Shown: piece by piece, positions 16,475-26,164 of the stretch
Position numbering within the stretch: position 1 is the stretch's first letter
Layout of the letters: each line of letters starts with the position of its first letter
NCBI GenBank assembly: GCA_947625055.1
Contig: CANQMT010000020.1
Span: 1-47,193 of the forward strand
Direction of reading: 5' to 3'
Length of the DNA: 47,193 bases
From: an uncultured Monoglobus sp.
GTDB taxonomy: Bacteria > Bacillota > Clostridia > Monoglobales > Monoglobaceae
Made by a program: the position numbers and the translations under genes
Notes under the pieces: generated by a model
What the model was told of the DNA's origin: nothing
Database searches by the model: none
What the model saw: the letters and a program-made list of their open reading frames with translations, nothing else

Positions 16475-18991
16475 TTATTGGTTTTCCGATTCGGGAGCCT
16501 TTTCGGCACTCGGACCGGCATCGTTCTCATCGTCTTGTTCCTTTTCGATCCGGGCTATTGAGGTGATCTTAACGCCGCTGCCGAGCCGCATCAGCTTAAC
16601 GCCGCGCGTAACTCTGCCGTAGGTGCTGATGTCCTCGGAGTCTATCCTGATTATGACGCCCTCCGATGTGACAAGAACAATATCGTCATCGGGAGTCACG
16701 ACCTTAATTCCCGCGATCTTTCCGGTGTCGGCGGTGATCTTGTAGGTAGAGCAGCCCTTTCCGCCGCGGGCCTGGATCTTATACTCCGAAAGCTCGGTGC
16801 GTTTGCCGTAACCGTTCTCGGAAACGACCAGCATTTTCGCTCCCTCGCGGTACACGCTCATGCCCACAACAAAGTCATCGTCGTCAAGCTTGATCGCCCG
16901 TACTCCGCGCGAGACTCTGCCCAGCTCGCGGGCGTCGCGCTCGTTAAAGCGGATCATTTTTCCGTTGTGTGTACCCACAAACAAATCGGTGTTGCCGTCG
17001 GTCAGCTTGACTCTGAGCAGCTCGTCGCCGTCCTGGAGCTTGATCGCCAGCTTTCCGCCTCTCGGCGCGTTCTGATATTCCATGATGTCGGTCTTTTTGA
17101 TCACGCCCTGTCTGGTGCACATGGTCAGATACTGTCCGCTCTTATATTCGCGGATCGGGATCATTGCCGAGATCGTCTCGCCGGGCGCGAGCTCCAGCAG
17201 ATTGACGATCGGCGTGCCCTTTGCCTGACGGCCTGCCTCCGGAATGCGATAGGCCTTGATCCTGAACATCCGTCCCGTGTTGGTGAAGAACAGGATGTAT
17301 GAATGAGTTGAGGAAATAAACATTGTCGAGACAAAGTCCTCCTCCTTGGTCTGCATTCCGATAATGCCCTTTCCGCCTCTGTGCTGGCTCTTGTATGTGT
17401 CGGCGGGCAGGCGCTTGATGTAGCCCTGGTGGGTCATGGTTATAACGTTGTCCTCTTCCTCGATCAGATCCTCAATGTCTATATCGTCCGCCACGGGCTC
17501 GATCGAGGTGCGGCGCTCGTCGCCGAACTTGTCCTTGATCGCGGTGATCTCCTCTTTGATTATGTCAAGCACCATCTGCTCGCTGCCGAGGACCTCGGTC
17601 AGGTGCTTGATAAGTGCGTGGACCTCGCTCAGCTCGTTCTCGATCTTTTCGCGTTCAAGGCCGCTGAGCCTCGCCAGACGCATGTCGAGAATCGCCTGCG
17701 CCTGAACGTCGGAAAACTCAAATCTTTCGATGAGACGGGCCTTCGCGTCGTTATAGCTGTTTCGGATTATGCTGATTACCTCGTCGATATTGTCAAGGGC
17801 CTTGCTGAGGCCTTCCAGAATGTGCGCCCTCGCCTCGGCCTTCTTTTTGTCGAACTTGGTGCGGCGGATGATGACCTCCTTCTGGAAGTCAACGTACTGC
17901 GTCAGAACCTCCTTGAGCGACAGCACCTTCGGCGACGTTCTGTCAACCAGGGCCAGCATGATCACGCTGAACGAGTCTTCAAGCTGGGTGTACTTGAACA
18001 ATTGGTTCAAAACGATCTGCGCGTTCACGTCGCGCTTCAGCTCGATCACGATTCGCAGACCGTCTCTGTCGGACTCGTCGCGCAGATCCGAAATGCCCTC
18101 GATCCGCTTCTCGTGGACAAGATCGGCTATCTTTTCGATCAGCCTCGCCTTGTTCACCATATAGGGGATCTCGGTAACAACAATGCGCTCGCGGTTCTCC
18201 TTCCACTGCTGTATCTCTGTGCGGGCGCGGATCTTCAGCTTGCCGCGTCCCGTGGCGTAGGCCGCCCTTATACCGCTGCTGCCCATGATCATCGCGCCCG
18301 TGGGGAAGTCGGGGCCTGGAATGTGCTCCATAAGCTCGTCAAGGGTGATGTCGGGATTGTCGATCAGCGCGACAACGCCGTCGATGACCTCGCCCAGATT
18401 GTGCGGCGGGATCTTCGTGGCCATGCCGACCGCGATTCCGTCCGAACCGTTTACCAAAAGGTGCGGGAACCTTGACGGCAGCACGACGGGCTCGTCGCGG
18501 CTCTCGTCAAAGTTAGGCATAAAGTCAACCGTGTCTTTGTCGATGTCGGTCAGCATATTGAGCGACAGTTTGGCCATGCGCGACTCGGTGTATCTGTAAG
18601 CCGCGGCGGGGTCGCCGTCCACCGAACCGAAGTTTCCGTGACCGTCGATCGTGGGATAGCGCATAGAAAAGTCCTGCGCCATTCTCACCATAGCGTCATA
18701 AACCGACGCGTCGCCGTGGGGATGATATCTGCCCAGCACGTTGCCGACGGTGGTCGCGCACTTTTTGTATGGCTTGTCGGGTGTGATCCCGTCCTCATAC
18801 ATGGCGTAAAGTATTCTCCTGTGTACCGGCTTGAGTCCGTCGCGCACATCGGGCAGGGCCCTGCCCACGATGACCGACATTGAGTAGTCGATATACGACT
18901 TTTTCATCTCGTTGTCAAGGTCTACCGGGATAATGTTGAGTTTGCTCGGATCAAACATCGGCGCGTTTTCTTTGCCTTTTGTGTTTGCCAT
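16475..18991 (-). CDS. gyrA: DNA gyrase subunit A
   Basis: 838 residues, full length. The breakage-reunion domain has the conserved start ([20 protein letters not shown]), the quinolone region [17 protein letters not shown] and the catalytic tyrosine in AAYRYTESR (Y134). A coiled-coil tower follows, and the C-terminal beta-pinwheel begins with the GyrA box as QHRGGKG, which separates it from ParC. An acidic tail ends the protein. GyrA with GyrB introduces negative supercoils; gyrB is not in this window. The residue matching E. coli Ser83 is Ala95, as in Mycobacterium tuberculosis GyrA. AAAGGAG precedes the start. Confidence 0.97.
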   Translation of the reverse strand: MANTKGKENAPMFDPSKLNIIPVDLDNEMKKSYIDYSMSVIVGRALPDVRDGLKPVHRRILYAMYEDGITPDKPYKKCATTVGNVLGRYHPHGDASVYDAMVRMAQDFSMRYPTIDGHGNFGSVDGDPAAAYRYTESRMAKLSLNMLTDIDKDTVDFMPNFDESRDEPVVLPSRFPHLLVNGSDGIAVGMATKIPPHNLGEVIDGVVALIDNPDITLDELMEHIPGPDFPTGAMIMGSSGIRAAYATGRGKLKIRARTEIQQWKENRERIVVTEIPYMVNKARLIEKIADLVHEKRIEGISDLRDESDRDGLRIVIELKRDVNAQIVLNQLFKYTQLEDSFSVIMLALVDRTSPKVLSLKEVLTQYVDFQKEVIIRRTKFDKKKAEARAHILEGLSKALDNIDEVISIIRNSYNDAKARLIERFEFSDVQAQAILDMRLARLSGLEREKIENELSEVHALIKHLTEVLGSEQMVLDIIKEEITAIKDKFGDERRTSIEPVADDIDIEDLIEEEDNVITMTHQGYIKRLPADTYKSQHRGGKGIIGMQTKEEDFVSTMFISSTHSYILFFTNTGRMFRIKAYRIPEAGRQAKGTPIVNLLELAPGETISAMIPIREYKSGQYLTMCTRQGVIKKTDIMEYQNAPRGGKLAIKLQDGDELLRVKLTDGNTDLFVGTHNGKMIRFNERDARELGRVSRGVRAIKLDDDDFVVGMSVYREGAKMLVVSENGYGKRTELSEYKIQARGGKGCSTYKITADTGKIAGIKVVTPDDDIVLVTSEGVIIRIDSEDISTYGRVTRGVKLMRLGSGVKITSIARIEKEQDDENDAGPSAEKAPESENQ

Positions 18992-19176
18992 AAATTTTGT
19001 CTCCTTTTTAGTTATATGTCTCTGAGCTGAAAAAACGGCTCTAAAATCAAAAACTTGTTTTTATGTCCTAAAATAGTTATTAGACAAAAATCCCCAAAAC
19101 CCTTTTAAAAATTAAAAAATATATCCAAATTTATTTGATGTACGAAATTTTATTAAAAATCTCAAGTTTTATACAA

Positions 19177-19207
19177 CAAAAAACCACTACCTATAGGAAA
19201 GGTAGTG
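19177..19207 (-). terminator. Terminator of tRNA-Thr
   Basis: On the minus strand CACTACC, a 9-nt loop and GGTAGTG (arms 19201-19207 and 19185-19191) are followed by GTTTTTTG. The remaining 18992-19176 is AT-rich leader of gyrA with no gene; I cannot point to a convincing gyrA promoter in it. Confidence 0.8.
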
Positions 19208-19229
19208 ATTAATCGGAGCGCAAGGCTCA

Positions 19230-19305
19230 TGGAGCTGGTGATGGGACTCGAACCCGCGACCTGCTGATTACAAATCAGCTGCTCTACCAATTGAGCTACA
19301 CCAGC
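19230..19305 (-). tRNA. tRNA-Thr (anticodon TGT)
   Basis: The minus strand reads a full cloverleaf: acceptor GCTGGTG/CACCAGC, D arm with AGCTCAATTGGTAGAGC, anticodon stem CTGAT..ATCAG around loop TTTGTAA (anticodon TGT, reads ACA), T arm with GGTTCGAGTCC, discriminator T and an encoded CCA. 76 nt. Confidence 0.95.
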
Positions 19306-19341
19306 GTTTTCACGGCTTTTAAGACGCCGTCAACAAATGCT

Positions 19342-19370
19342 ATGATACCACATTTTCGGGGGTTTGTCAA
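19342..19370 (-). promoter_or_regulatory. Promoter of tRNA-Thr
   Basis: On the minus strand TTGACA (19365-19370), 17 bp, TATCAT (19342-19347), about 30 bp upstream of the mature tRNA 5' end. Confidence 0.7.
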
Positions 19371-19417
19371 CACTTTTCGGATAAAATTTTGAGGAAAAAT
19401 GAATAGAAAATTAATGA

Positions 19418-19446
19418 TTGCGGCGGCGTTTTTTATGTAGTATAAT
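19418..19446 (+). promoter_or_regulatory. Promoter of the ABC ATPase / glycosyltransferase cluster
   Basis: TTGCGG (19418-19423), 17 bp, TATAAT (19441-19446). The -35 is weak; the region contains ATTGCGGCGGCGTT, also present in the yigZ promoter. Confidence 0.55.
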
Positions 19447-19485
19447 AGAAAAAGATCATAATTTTTGGCATTATCGGTGAGGGAC

Positions 19486-20655
19486 ATGAATATCATAGAA
19501 TTAATTAATGTGAACAAGTATTATATAAAATCCCAAAGTCCGCCGCGCAGGCTCATGGCGGCGGTTTCGGGCGCTGAAAACACGGAGGGCAGCTTCCGCG
19601 CGCTGCGCGATATAAATTTCTCGGCGGCCCCGGGTGAGTGCGTCGGGATAATCGGCCGCAACGGTTCGGGAAAATCGACCCTGCTGCGAATCCTTTCGGG
19701 CATGACCTCGGCCGACAGCGGCGAGATCCGAATCCGCGGGCGCGTCGCCGCAATGCTTGAACCGGGGATAGGTTTTAATCCCGAGTACTCGGGCACGGAA
19801 AACATATTTTTGAGCGGAGCTCTCGGCGGTCACGACAAAAAAGAGACAGAAAAAGCCGTATCGTCAATAATGGAGTTCGCGGAGATCCCGGAGGAGTTCC
19901 GCGCTATGCCGGTCAAGACCTATTCCGCGGGAATGCTGATGCGGCTGGGTTTTTCGGTCATGCTCAGGGACGACAGCGATATAATTCTTGTGGACGAGGC
20001 TCTGGGCGTGGGCGACATCCGTTTCCGCGCCAAGTGCTATCGTCGGTTCGAGGAACTGAAGGAGCGCGGAAGAACCATACTGTTCGTGTCGCATGATCCC
20101 GACGCGGTGCGGCGGTTCTGCACCCGCGCGGTCTGGCTCGACAACGGCGCGGTCCGCGCCGACGGCGGGGTGGCGGAGGTAACATCTGCGTATATGGAAT
20201 TTTGCGTCCAGCCAGAGGACAGCCGCGGCGCAAACGGTGGAGATTTTATCAATCGTTACGGCAGCGCCCCGGGGTCGATAAGATCGGTAAGCGTGACTCC
20301 GACGGCGGAGCTTGGCGGAAGGTGCGAGATAACCGTCGAGGCGGAGCTTCCCGAGGGAGCCGACCTTAAAACCGCGGGTATTGCGGTCTCGTTAAAGGAC
20401 GGATACGGGCTTGATCTGTGCGTTTTCCGCACCGAGAAACCTTTCAGGGCGGGCAAAAACACAGTGAGGTTCATGTTTAAAAACAGGCTCGCGCCCGGGG
20501 ATTATTCCGTTTCGGCCGGGCTTGAGAAGCGGGACGGCTCCCCGATTTCGTACTATGAATACATTGAGGGCGCGGCGGAGTTCAGATCAACAAACGCGTC
20601 GGGCAAAGAGATATTCGGCCTCGTGAATCTGCCCGCGGAAATTGAGTATAAATAA
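19486..20655 (+). CDS. Polysaccharide-export ABC transporter ATPase, Wzt/TagH-like
   Basis: A TTG at 19465 opens the frame, but MNIIELINVNKYY at 19486 matches the usual family start; GTGAGGG lies close before it, so the exact start is uncertain (389 residues from 19486). Walker A is GRNGSGKST, the signature is TYSAGMLMRL (family variant of LSGGQ), and Walker B is DIILVDEALGVGD. The last ~140 residues (from about 255) form a beta-sandwich like the Wzt C-terminal domain that binds the glycan end. Such ATPases export teichoic acids or capsular and O-antigen-like glycans together with a Wzm/TagG permease. No permease is nearby. Two GT2 genes follow closely. Confidence 0.85.
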   Translation: MNIIELINVNKYYIKSQSPPRRLMAAVSGAENTEGSFRALRDINFSAAPGECVGIIGRNGSGKSTLLRILSGMTSADSGEIRIRGRVAAMLEPGIGFNPEYSGTENIFLSGALGGHDKKETEKAVSSIMEFAEIPEEFRAMPVKTYSAGMLMRLGFSVMLRDDSDIILVDEALGVGDIRFRAKCYRRFEELKERGRTILFVSHDPDAVRRFCTRAVWLDNGAVRADGGVAEVTSAYMEFCVQPEDSRGANGGDFINRYGSAPGSIRSVSVTPTAELGGRCEITVEAELPEGADLKTAGIAVSLKDGYGLDLCVFRTEKPFRAGKNTVRFMFKNRLAPGDYSVSAGLEKRDGSPISYYEYIEGAAEFRSTNASGKEIFGLVNLPAEIEYK

Positions 20656-20669
20656 AAGGCGGTGGTCGC

Positions 20670-21737
20670 TTGAAACACGGCAAAAACACAATATCATCCG
20701 CTCTGGGCGCTCTTGACGGAGCGGGCTTGGGCACGGCGGCAAGGCGGATAGTCTGCGAACTGCGTGCACTGAAGCCGCGCGCGAAAAAAAGCGCGGCGCA
20801 CGATGCGAAGGCTGTGGGCGCGATCGGCCCCGAGATGTCGGCGATCGTCTGCACTCTGGGAAAAAGCGAAAAGCTGATAAGCGCGGTCCGCTCACTCGAG
20901 AACCAGACTCTGCCGCGCGGCGAGTATGAGATAATAGTTGTGTCAAGCGGAGGGAGACTCGACGCGGAGCTTGAAAAAAAGCTCGGTGGCGCGAGGATAA
21001 TAACCGTTCCCGAGGCGGGTCTGAGCCGCGCGCGGAACGCCGGAGCCGCGGTGGCGGGAGGAATGTACCTCACCTACATAGACGATGACGCGATAGCCGC
21101 TCCCGATCTGCTCGAGTCGGTCCGCGGCGCGTTCAGAGCGCACAAAAACGCCGGAGTGATCGGCGGTCAGGTCTTGCTGCGCGAACCGCCGCGCGACATA
21201 GTTTTGAGCGGACATGAGGATCTGTGGAGCGAGTTCCGCATTCCGGGCAAAAAATACCGAGAGGCGAAATTTCAATATGATTTCCCTTTCGGAGCCGATT
21301 TTTCGGTGCTTCACGCTTTTCTCGACGAGGCCGGGGGTTTTGACTTGAGATACGGCCGCGTCGGTCATGACTACGCGGGCGGTGAGGAAACCGCCTTGTG
21401 CTTTAAGGCTCTGAGCCTCGGATACAGGATCGGGCTTGAGCCGAAATGCCGCGTTCTGCATGACGTGGACGAGAGCAGATTTACGCGGGAGCACGTCGCG
21501 CGGACGATCGAGGCGGGGATAATGACTGCCCGCAGGCTCTTTGAGGACGGCTACAGCCGCTCGGACTGGGATCTGTCATACGCCCTTGAAAGGGTGAGCA
21601 TAGCGGAAAGAGAAATAAAGCGTCTGCGCAAACGCGGGGCGGAGGAATTGGAAATTTTTTACAAAGAATGTGAGAGAAATGGGTTTGAAAAATTGGCTCG
21701 GGTCATTGAAAAACGGCAAAACTCAAAAATCGAATAG
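20670..21737 (+). CDS. Family 2 glycosyltransferase
   Basis: 355 residues, probable TTG start with GGCGGTGG upstream, 14 bp after the ABC gene. An unusual basic N-terminal extension (about 1-55) precedes a GT-A domain: MSAIVCTLGKSEKLISAVRS, IIVVSSGG, GLSRARNAGAAVAGG, and the metal-binding YIDDDA. A later segment FGADFSVLHAF... GGFDLRYGRVGHDYAGGEE has the family's acceptor-site pattern. The C-terminal ~90 residues are helical and charged. Cytoplasmic; no membrane helix. It probably adds a sugar to the glycan exported by the ABC transporter; donor and acceptor unknown. Confidence 0.8.
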   Translation: MKHGKNTISSALGALDGAGLGTAARRIVCELRALKPRAKKSAAHDAKAVGAIGPEMSAIVCTLGKSEKLISAVRSLENQTLPRGEYEIIVVSSGGRLDAELEKKLGGARIITVPEAGLSRARNAGAAVAGGMYLTYIDDDAIAAPDLLESVRGAFRAHKNAGVIGGQVLLREPPRDIVLSGHEDLWSEFRIPGKKYREAKFQYDFPFGADFSVLHAFLDEAGGFDLRYGRVGHDYAGGEETALCFKALSLGYRIGLEPKCRVLHDVDESRFTREHVARTIEAGIMTARRLFEDGYSRSDWDLSYALERVSIAEREIKRLRKRGAEELEIFYKECERNGFEKLARVIEKRQNSKIE

Positions 21738-22620
21738 TTCCGACAGTTTCGGACAATATAAAAAGAGGTTCAATGAAATTTACGGCGCGGTGCTGCCGCG
21801 TCTTGACGAGGTCGGAAGGCGCGGGCTCGTGTCGGTCGTGCTGCCTGTTTATAACGGGGCGGATTACATAAAAAAAGCCGTCGAGTCGGTGCTCGCGCAG
21901 ACTTACCGCGATTTTGAGCTGATCATCGTGAACGACGGCTCAAGCGATGACAGCGGGAAGATCGCCCGCGGCTATGCCGAAAAATGCCGAAATGTGAAAT
22001 ATATTGAGTTTGATCGGAACCGAAAGCTGCCCGCGGCGCTCAACGCGGGCTTTAAGGCGGCGGATGGCGAATTTTATACATGGATCAGCCATGACAATAT
22101 TATGCTGCCCGAATTTTTGAAAATTATGACGGACGAGCTGCGCGGAAACCCGTCCGCCGCCATGGTCTACGCCAATATGAGAATAATTGACGAAAACGGA
22201 AGGATCCGCCGCGGCCACGGCTGGTACGAGTCTCCGCCGATGAGCGGAAACGTTATGCTGCCCGAAAGCGCGGCGGAGCTCAACGACGTTCCCAACAACA
22301 CGGTGGGCGCGGCGTTTTTGTATCGCGCGAAGGCCGCGAAGTTCCTCGGCGGCTACGACGAAAAGCGGTTCGGCATCGAGGACTATGACTACTGGATGCG
22401 CATGAATGAAATTTTTGACATAATTCACAGCGAATATAAGGCGCCTGTATATCATTACAGATTTCACAAAAACTCCCTCACATCGCGCGACGCTGAACTG
22501 CGTATAACCGCCGACAGACCGCTGCTTATGGCTTATGACAAGGAGCGGCGCAGGCATATTCTGACCGGAATAGAACGCGGTACTATTGGGGAACTTAAAA
22601 ACAGAATCATATCTTGTTAA
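21679..22620 (+). CDS. Family 2 glycosyltransferase
   Basis: The start is uncertain: GTG 21670 or ATG 21679, both inside the previous gene (overlap ~59-68 bp), which suggests translational coupling. From 21679 it has 313 residues. The GT-A motifs are clear: VSVVLPVYNGADYIKKAVES, LIIVNDGSSDDS, LNAGFKAADGEFYTWISHDN (SHDN in place of DxD), and GGYDEKRFGIEDYDYWMRM, the acceptor and catalytic-base region. No membrane helix. Likely acts in the same surface glycan pathway as the upstream GT2 and ABC ATPase. Confidence 0.85.
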   Translation: MGLKNWLGSLKNGKTQKSNSSDSFGQYKKRFNEIYGAVLPRLDEVGRRGLVSVVLPVYNGADYIKKAVESVLAQTYRDFELIIVNDGSSDDSGKIARGYAEKCRNVKYIEFDRNRKLPAALNAGFKAADGEFYTWISHDNIMLPEFLKIMTDELRGNPSAAMVYANMRIIDENGRIRRGHGWYESPPMSGNVMLPESAAELNDVPNNTVGAAFLYRAKAAKFLGGYDEKRFGIEDYDYWMRMNEIFDIIHSEYKAPVYHYRFHKNSLTSRDAELRITADRPLLMAYDKERRRHILTGIERGTIGELKNRIISC

Positions 22621-22671
22621 TACCTACAAAAACCAAAAGTATATTTTGTGCAACTTTCTCTGCATTTAAAA

Positions 22672-22700
22672 TAGACAAAAAATTTCAAATATGCTAAAAT
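22672..22700 (+). promoter_or_regulatory. Promoter of the glg operon
   Basis: TAGACA (22672-22677), 17 bp, TAAAAT (22695-22700). The ~130-nt leader has a 9-bp stem, CGGCGGTGA (22742-22750) with TTATCGCCG about 12 nt further on (two G-T pairs), which might influence expression. Confidence 0.6.
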
Positions 22701-22836
22701 AGAATTGGTTAATTTATATAAAATAAATATTTTATATGCGGCGGTGAGATTTTTTATGTTATCGCCGAAAAAGCATTTTCAAAAACTAAAGCCTAATAAA
22801 GACCGATTTTAAAATTAAATGCAAGGGAGACAGGAT

Positions 22837-24852
22837 ATGGATATTATTGATATTTACAAAAACGGAAAAAACAGAGACGCGGGAACTTATATTGACGACG
22901 CGCCCATGTACCTCTTTAATCAGGGTGTTAACTATGAGTCATACCGCATGCTCGGCGCGCACAGAGGAAAATCCTTTGACGGCAAGGACGGTTATCTGTT
23001 CGCCGTTTGGGCGCCTCACGCGAAGAGCGTTTCGGTGGTGTGCGACGGCAACGGCTGGGACCGCAACAAGGGCAGAATGTACAAGCACATGAACTTCGGC
23101 ATCTGGGAGGTTTTCCTTGAGGGCATAGAGCCCGGTCAGTGCTACAAATACAGCATTGAGACCTTCCGGGGCGACATACTGCTCAAGGCCGATCCCTTCG
23201 CTTTCTGGAGCGAGGTCCGTCCGGCGAACGCGTCGATCACCACGGATATAAACTATGAATGGAATGACGGCGAGTGGATGGAAAAGCGGGCCAAGACCCC
23301 GCCTTATGACGCGCCGGTCAATATTTACGAGATGCACTTCGCCTCATGGAAAACGCATGACGACGGAACATTTCTGACCTACCGCGAGATGGCTGACGAG
23401 CTCATTCCTTATATAAAGAAAATGGGCTACACGCATATCGAGGTAATGCCCCTCACCGAGTTCCCGTTTGACGGCTCGTGGGGTTATCAGGTAACGGGCT
23501 ATTACAGCGCGAACAGCCGATTCGGCAGACCCGAGGATCTTCGGTACTTTATCGACCGGTGCCACCAAAACGGCATAGGAATTATTATGGACTGGGTTCC
23601 CGCCCACTTCCCGAGAGATGATTACGCTCTGGCGAAGTTCGACGGCGACTGTCTGTTCGAGCATCCCGACAGCCGCAGGGGTGAGCACAAGGAATGGGGA
23701 ACGCTGGTGTTTGACTGGACCAAGACCGAGATATGGTCGTTCCTTATCTCAAACGCTCTTTATTGGCTGACCGAGTACCACTTTGACGGGCTCCGCGTTG
23801 ACGCGGTCTCCAGCATGCTCTATCTTGACTATAACCGCAACGACGGCGAGTGGCTGCCTAATAAATACGGCGGCAAGGAGAACCTTGAGGCCATCGAATT
23901 TTTGCAGAAGCTCAACATGGCTGTGTTCGAGCGCCTGCCCAACGTTATGATGATCGCTGAGGAGTCGACCGCGTGGGGCGGCGTTACCGCGCCCGCTCAC
24001 GAGGGAGGCCTCGGATTTAACTTCAAATGGAACATGGGCTGGATGCACGATGTGCTTGACTATATGCAGTGCGACCCGTATTTCAGGAAGGGCAACCACA
24101 ACAAGCTCACCTTCCCGATGATGTACGCCTTCGCCGAGAACTACATTCTTGCGCTTTCGCATGACGAGGTCGTTCACGGCAAGCGCAGCCTTATCGATAA
24201 GATGTGGGGCACCTATGAGGAAAAGTTCGCGGAGCTTCGGCTGCTGTTCGCCTTTATGTATTCGCATCCCGGCAAAAAGCTTTTGTTCATGGGGGGCGAG
24301 TTCGGACAGTTTGTTGAATGGCGGTTCGCCGAGCAGCTCGACTGGAACCTTGAGGAATACGAGACCCACAGAAAAATGTGGGACTATTCGGCGGCCCTCT
24401 GTCATTTCTATAAAGAGCATCCCGCGTTTTACGAGATCGAGCGCGAGAACGGCGGCGAATGGAAAGGGTTCAGATGGCTCAACGCGCAGGACGGCGAAAA
24501 CAGTATTCTGTCCTATATGAGGTTCTCAAAGGACGAGAAGGACGCGATCGCGGTCGTTATCAATTTCACGCCGGTGGCGCACAAGCTGTACACCGTGGGC
24601 GTTCCGACAAACGGCACCTATACTGTTGTGCTTGACTCAAACGACGAGAAATTCGGCGGCGACGGCAGCGACAAGAAAAAGTCTTACCGCGCGAAGAAGA
24701 TCCCGCGGGGCGAGTTTGATTATTCGATAGATATAGAAGTCCCGCCGCTTACCGCGCTTTATTTAAAGCGCTCGGCGCCGGCCCGCAGAACGAAAAAGAC
24801 GGCGCAGACGGTCGGAAGCAAAACCGGAAAGACTGCCAAAACCGAAAAATAA
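22837..24852 (+). CDS. glgB: 1,4-alpha-glucan branching enzyme
   Basis: GGGAG at 22824-22828 fits the ATG at 22837 rather than 22819 (671 residues). An N-terminal CBM48 domain (YRMLGAHRG... FAVWAPHAKSVSVVCDGNGW) precedes the GH13 barrel with the motifs DWVPAHFPRDD, GLRVDAV (nucleophile D322), IAEEST and LSHDEVVHGK, and a C-terminal beta domain. It transfers alpha-1,4 glucan segments to 6-positions, making branched glycogen. An odd Lys/Thr/Ala-rich tail of ~25 residues ends the protein. First gene of glgB-C-D-A. Confidence 0.97.
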   Translation: MDIIDIYKNGKNRDAGTYIDDAPMYLFNQGVNYESYRMLGAHRGKSFDGKDGYLFAVWAPHAKSVSVVCDGNGWDRNKGRMYKHMNFGIWEVFLEGIEPGQCYKYSIETFRGDILLKADPFAFWSEVRPANASITTDINYEWNDGEWMEKRAKTPPYDAPVNIYEMHFASWKTHDDGTFLTYREMADELIPYIKKMGYTHIEVMPLTEFPFDGSWGYQVTGYYSANSRFGRPEDLRYFIDRCHQNGIGIIMDWVPAHFPRDDYALAKFDGDCLFEHPDSRRGEHKEWGTLVFDWTKTEIWSFLISNALYWLTEYHFDGLRVDAVSSMLYLDYNRNDGEWLPNKYGGKENLEAIEFLQKLNMAVFERLPNVMMIAEESTAWGGVTAPAHEGGLGFNFKWNMGWMHDVLDYMQCDPYFRKGNHNKLTFPMMYAFAENYILALSHDEVVHGKRSLIDKMWGTYEEKFAELRLLFAFMYSHPGKKLLFMGGEFGQFVEWRFAEQLDWNLEEYETHRKMWDYSAALCHFYKEHPAFYEIERENGGEWKGFRWLNAQDGENSILSYMRFSKDEKDAIAVVINFTPVAHKLYTVGVPTNGTYTVVLDSNDEKFGGDGSDKKKSYRAKKIPRGEFDYSIDIEVPPLTALYLKRSAPARRTKKTAQTVGSKTGKTAKTEK

Positions 24853-24901
24853 TTAAATCGATTTATTTATAGATTGCATTTGTAAAACAGGAGGAGATAA
24901 A

Positions 24902-26122
24902 ATGAGGTCAAAAGAATGTGTGGCTATGATTCTTGCAGGCGGTCAGGGCAGCCGCTTGGGAATACTTACACAGAATGTAGCAAAGCCCGCAGTGCCCTTT
25001 GGCGGAAAGTACAGAATAATCGACTTCCCGCTCAGCAACTGCGCTCACTCGGGAATTGACACTGTCGGCGTTCTGACGCAGTATCAGCCCCTTGAGCTTA
25101 ACACCTATATCGCTAACGGACAGCCTTGGGATCTTGACAGGACCAACGGCGGCGTGTTCGTGCTCCCGCCCTACACCTCGGCCGAGAAAGGCGAGTGGTA
25201 CAAGGGCACGGCCAACGCGATTTATCAGAACATCGGATTCATGGAACAGTTTAATCCTAAGTATGTGGTTATCCTCTCGGGCGATCATATCTATAAGATG
25301 GACTACAACAAGATGCTCACCGCCCACAAGAAGGCGGAGGCAGACGCGACAATCGCGGTTATCGAGGTTCCGTGGGAGGAGGCTCCCCGCTTCGGCATAA
25401 TGAACACCGATGAGAATATGCAGATAGTGGAGTTTGAGGAAAAGCCCGAGAACCCCAAGAGCAATCTGGCTTCTATGGGAGTTTACTGCTTCTCGTGGGA
25501 CGTGCTCAAGAAATATCTTATCGACGACGAGGCGGATCCGGACTCCGAGAACGACTTCGGAAAGAACATCATTCCGGCGATGCTGGGCGACGGCCTGAAG
25601 CTTATGGCCCACAGGTTCGACGGCTACTGGAAGGATGTCGGAACAATACAGAGCCTTTGGGAGGCCAACATGGAGCTGCTTGACGACAAGCCGGGCTGCG
25701 ACCTTGACGACGATACCTGGAAGATCTTCAGCAGGAACCCGATCAAGCCGCCCCAGTATGTGGGAGCCACAGGCTCGCTCAAGAACAGCTACACCACCGA
25801 GGGCTGCGAAATTTACGGACAGGTAGAGCACTCAATTTTGTTTGAGGGAGTAACGATCTGTGAGGGCGCTACCGTTAAGGATTCGATCGTGCTTCCGGGC
25901 GCCGTTATAAACAGCGGAGCTTCGATCAACAAGGCGATAATCGGTTCCGACGCCGAGATTGGCGAGGGAGCTGAGATCGGAAGCAAGGCTGACGACGCCA
26001 ACAGCGACTACAACAACACAAAGATCTGCAGCGCTGACATCACGCTTATCGGTCCGGGAATAAAAATAGGAAATGAAAAGAAAGTCGCGGTTCTCTCAAT
26101 GGTAACTGACGATATATGCTGA
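24902..26122 (+). CDS. glgC: Glucose-1-phosphate adenylyltransferase, catalytic subunit
   Basis: 406 residues. It makes ADP-glucose from glucose-1-phosphate and ATP, the committed step of glycogen synthesis. The nucleotidyltransferase domain has the intact signature [15 protein letters not shown], then [20 protein letters not shown], and [10 protein letters not shown]; the C-terminal third is a left-handed beta-helix ([23 protein letters not shown]). GGAGGAG lies upstream, 49 bp after glgB. It most likely forms a hetero-oligomer with the GlgD encoded next, as known for Bacillota. Confidence 0.97.
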   Translation: MRSKECVAMILAGGQGSRLGILTQNVAKPAVPFGGKYRIIDFPLSNCAHSGIDTVGVLTQYQPLELNTYIANGQPWDLDRTNGGVFVLPPYTSAEKGEWYKGTANAIYQNIGFMEQFNPKYVVILSGDHIYKMDYNKMLTAHKKAEADATIAVIEVPWEEAPRFGIMNTDENMQIVEFEEKPENPKSNLASMGVYCFSWDVLKKYLIDDEADPDSENDFGKNIIPAMLGDGLKLMAHRFDGYWKDVGTIQSLWEANMELLDDKPGCDLDDDTWKIFSRNPIKPPQYVGATGSLKNSYTTEGCEIYGQVEHSILFEGVTICEGATVKDSIVLPGAVINSGASINKAIIGSDAEIGEGAEIGSKADDANSDYNNTKICSADITLIGPGIKIGNEKKVAVLSMVTDDIC

Positions 26123-26164
26123 CAGCTTAAAAAACAAAAAAGAATTTAATTTGAGGTGATATAA

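Noticed and set aside
16967..18883. Long plus-strand open frames opposite gyrA (up to 364 residues)
   Set aside because: Antisense shadows of the GC-rich gyrA coding sequence; gyrA itself is unmistakable.
18992..19176. Riboswitch or leader element upstream of gyrA
   Set aside because: The stretch is AT-rich with no recognisable conserved motif or stable structure.
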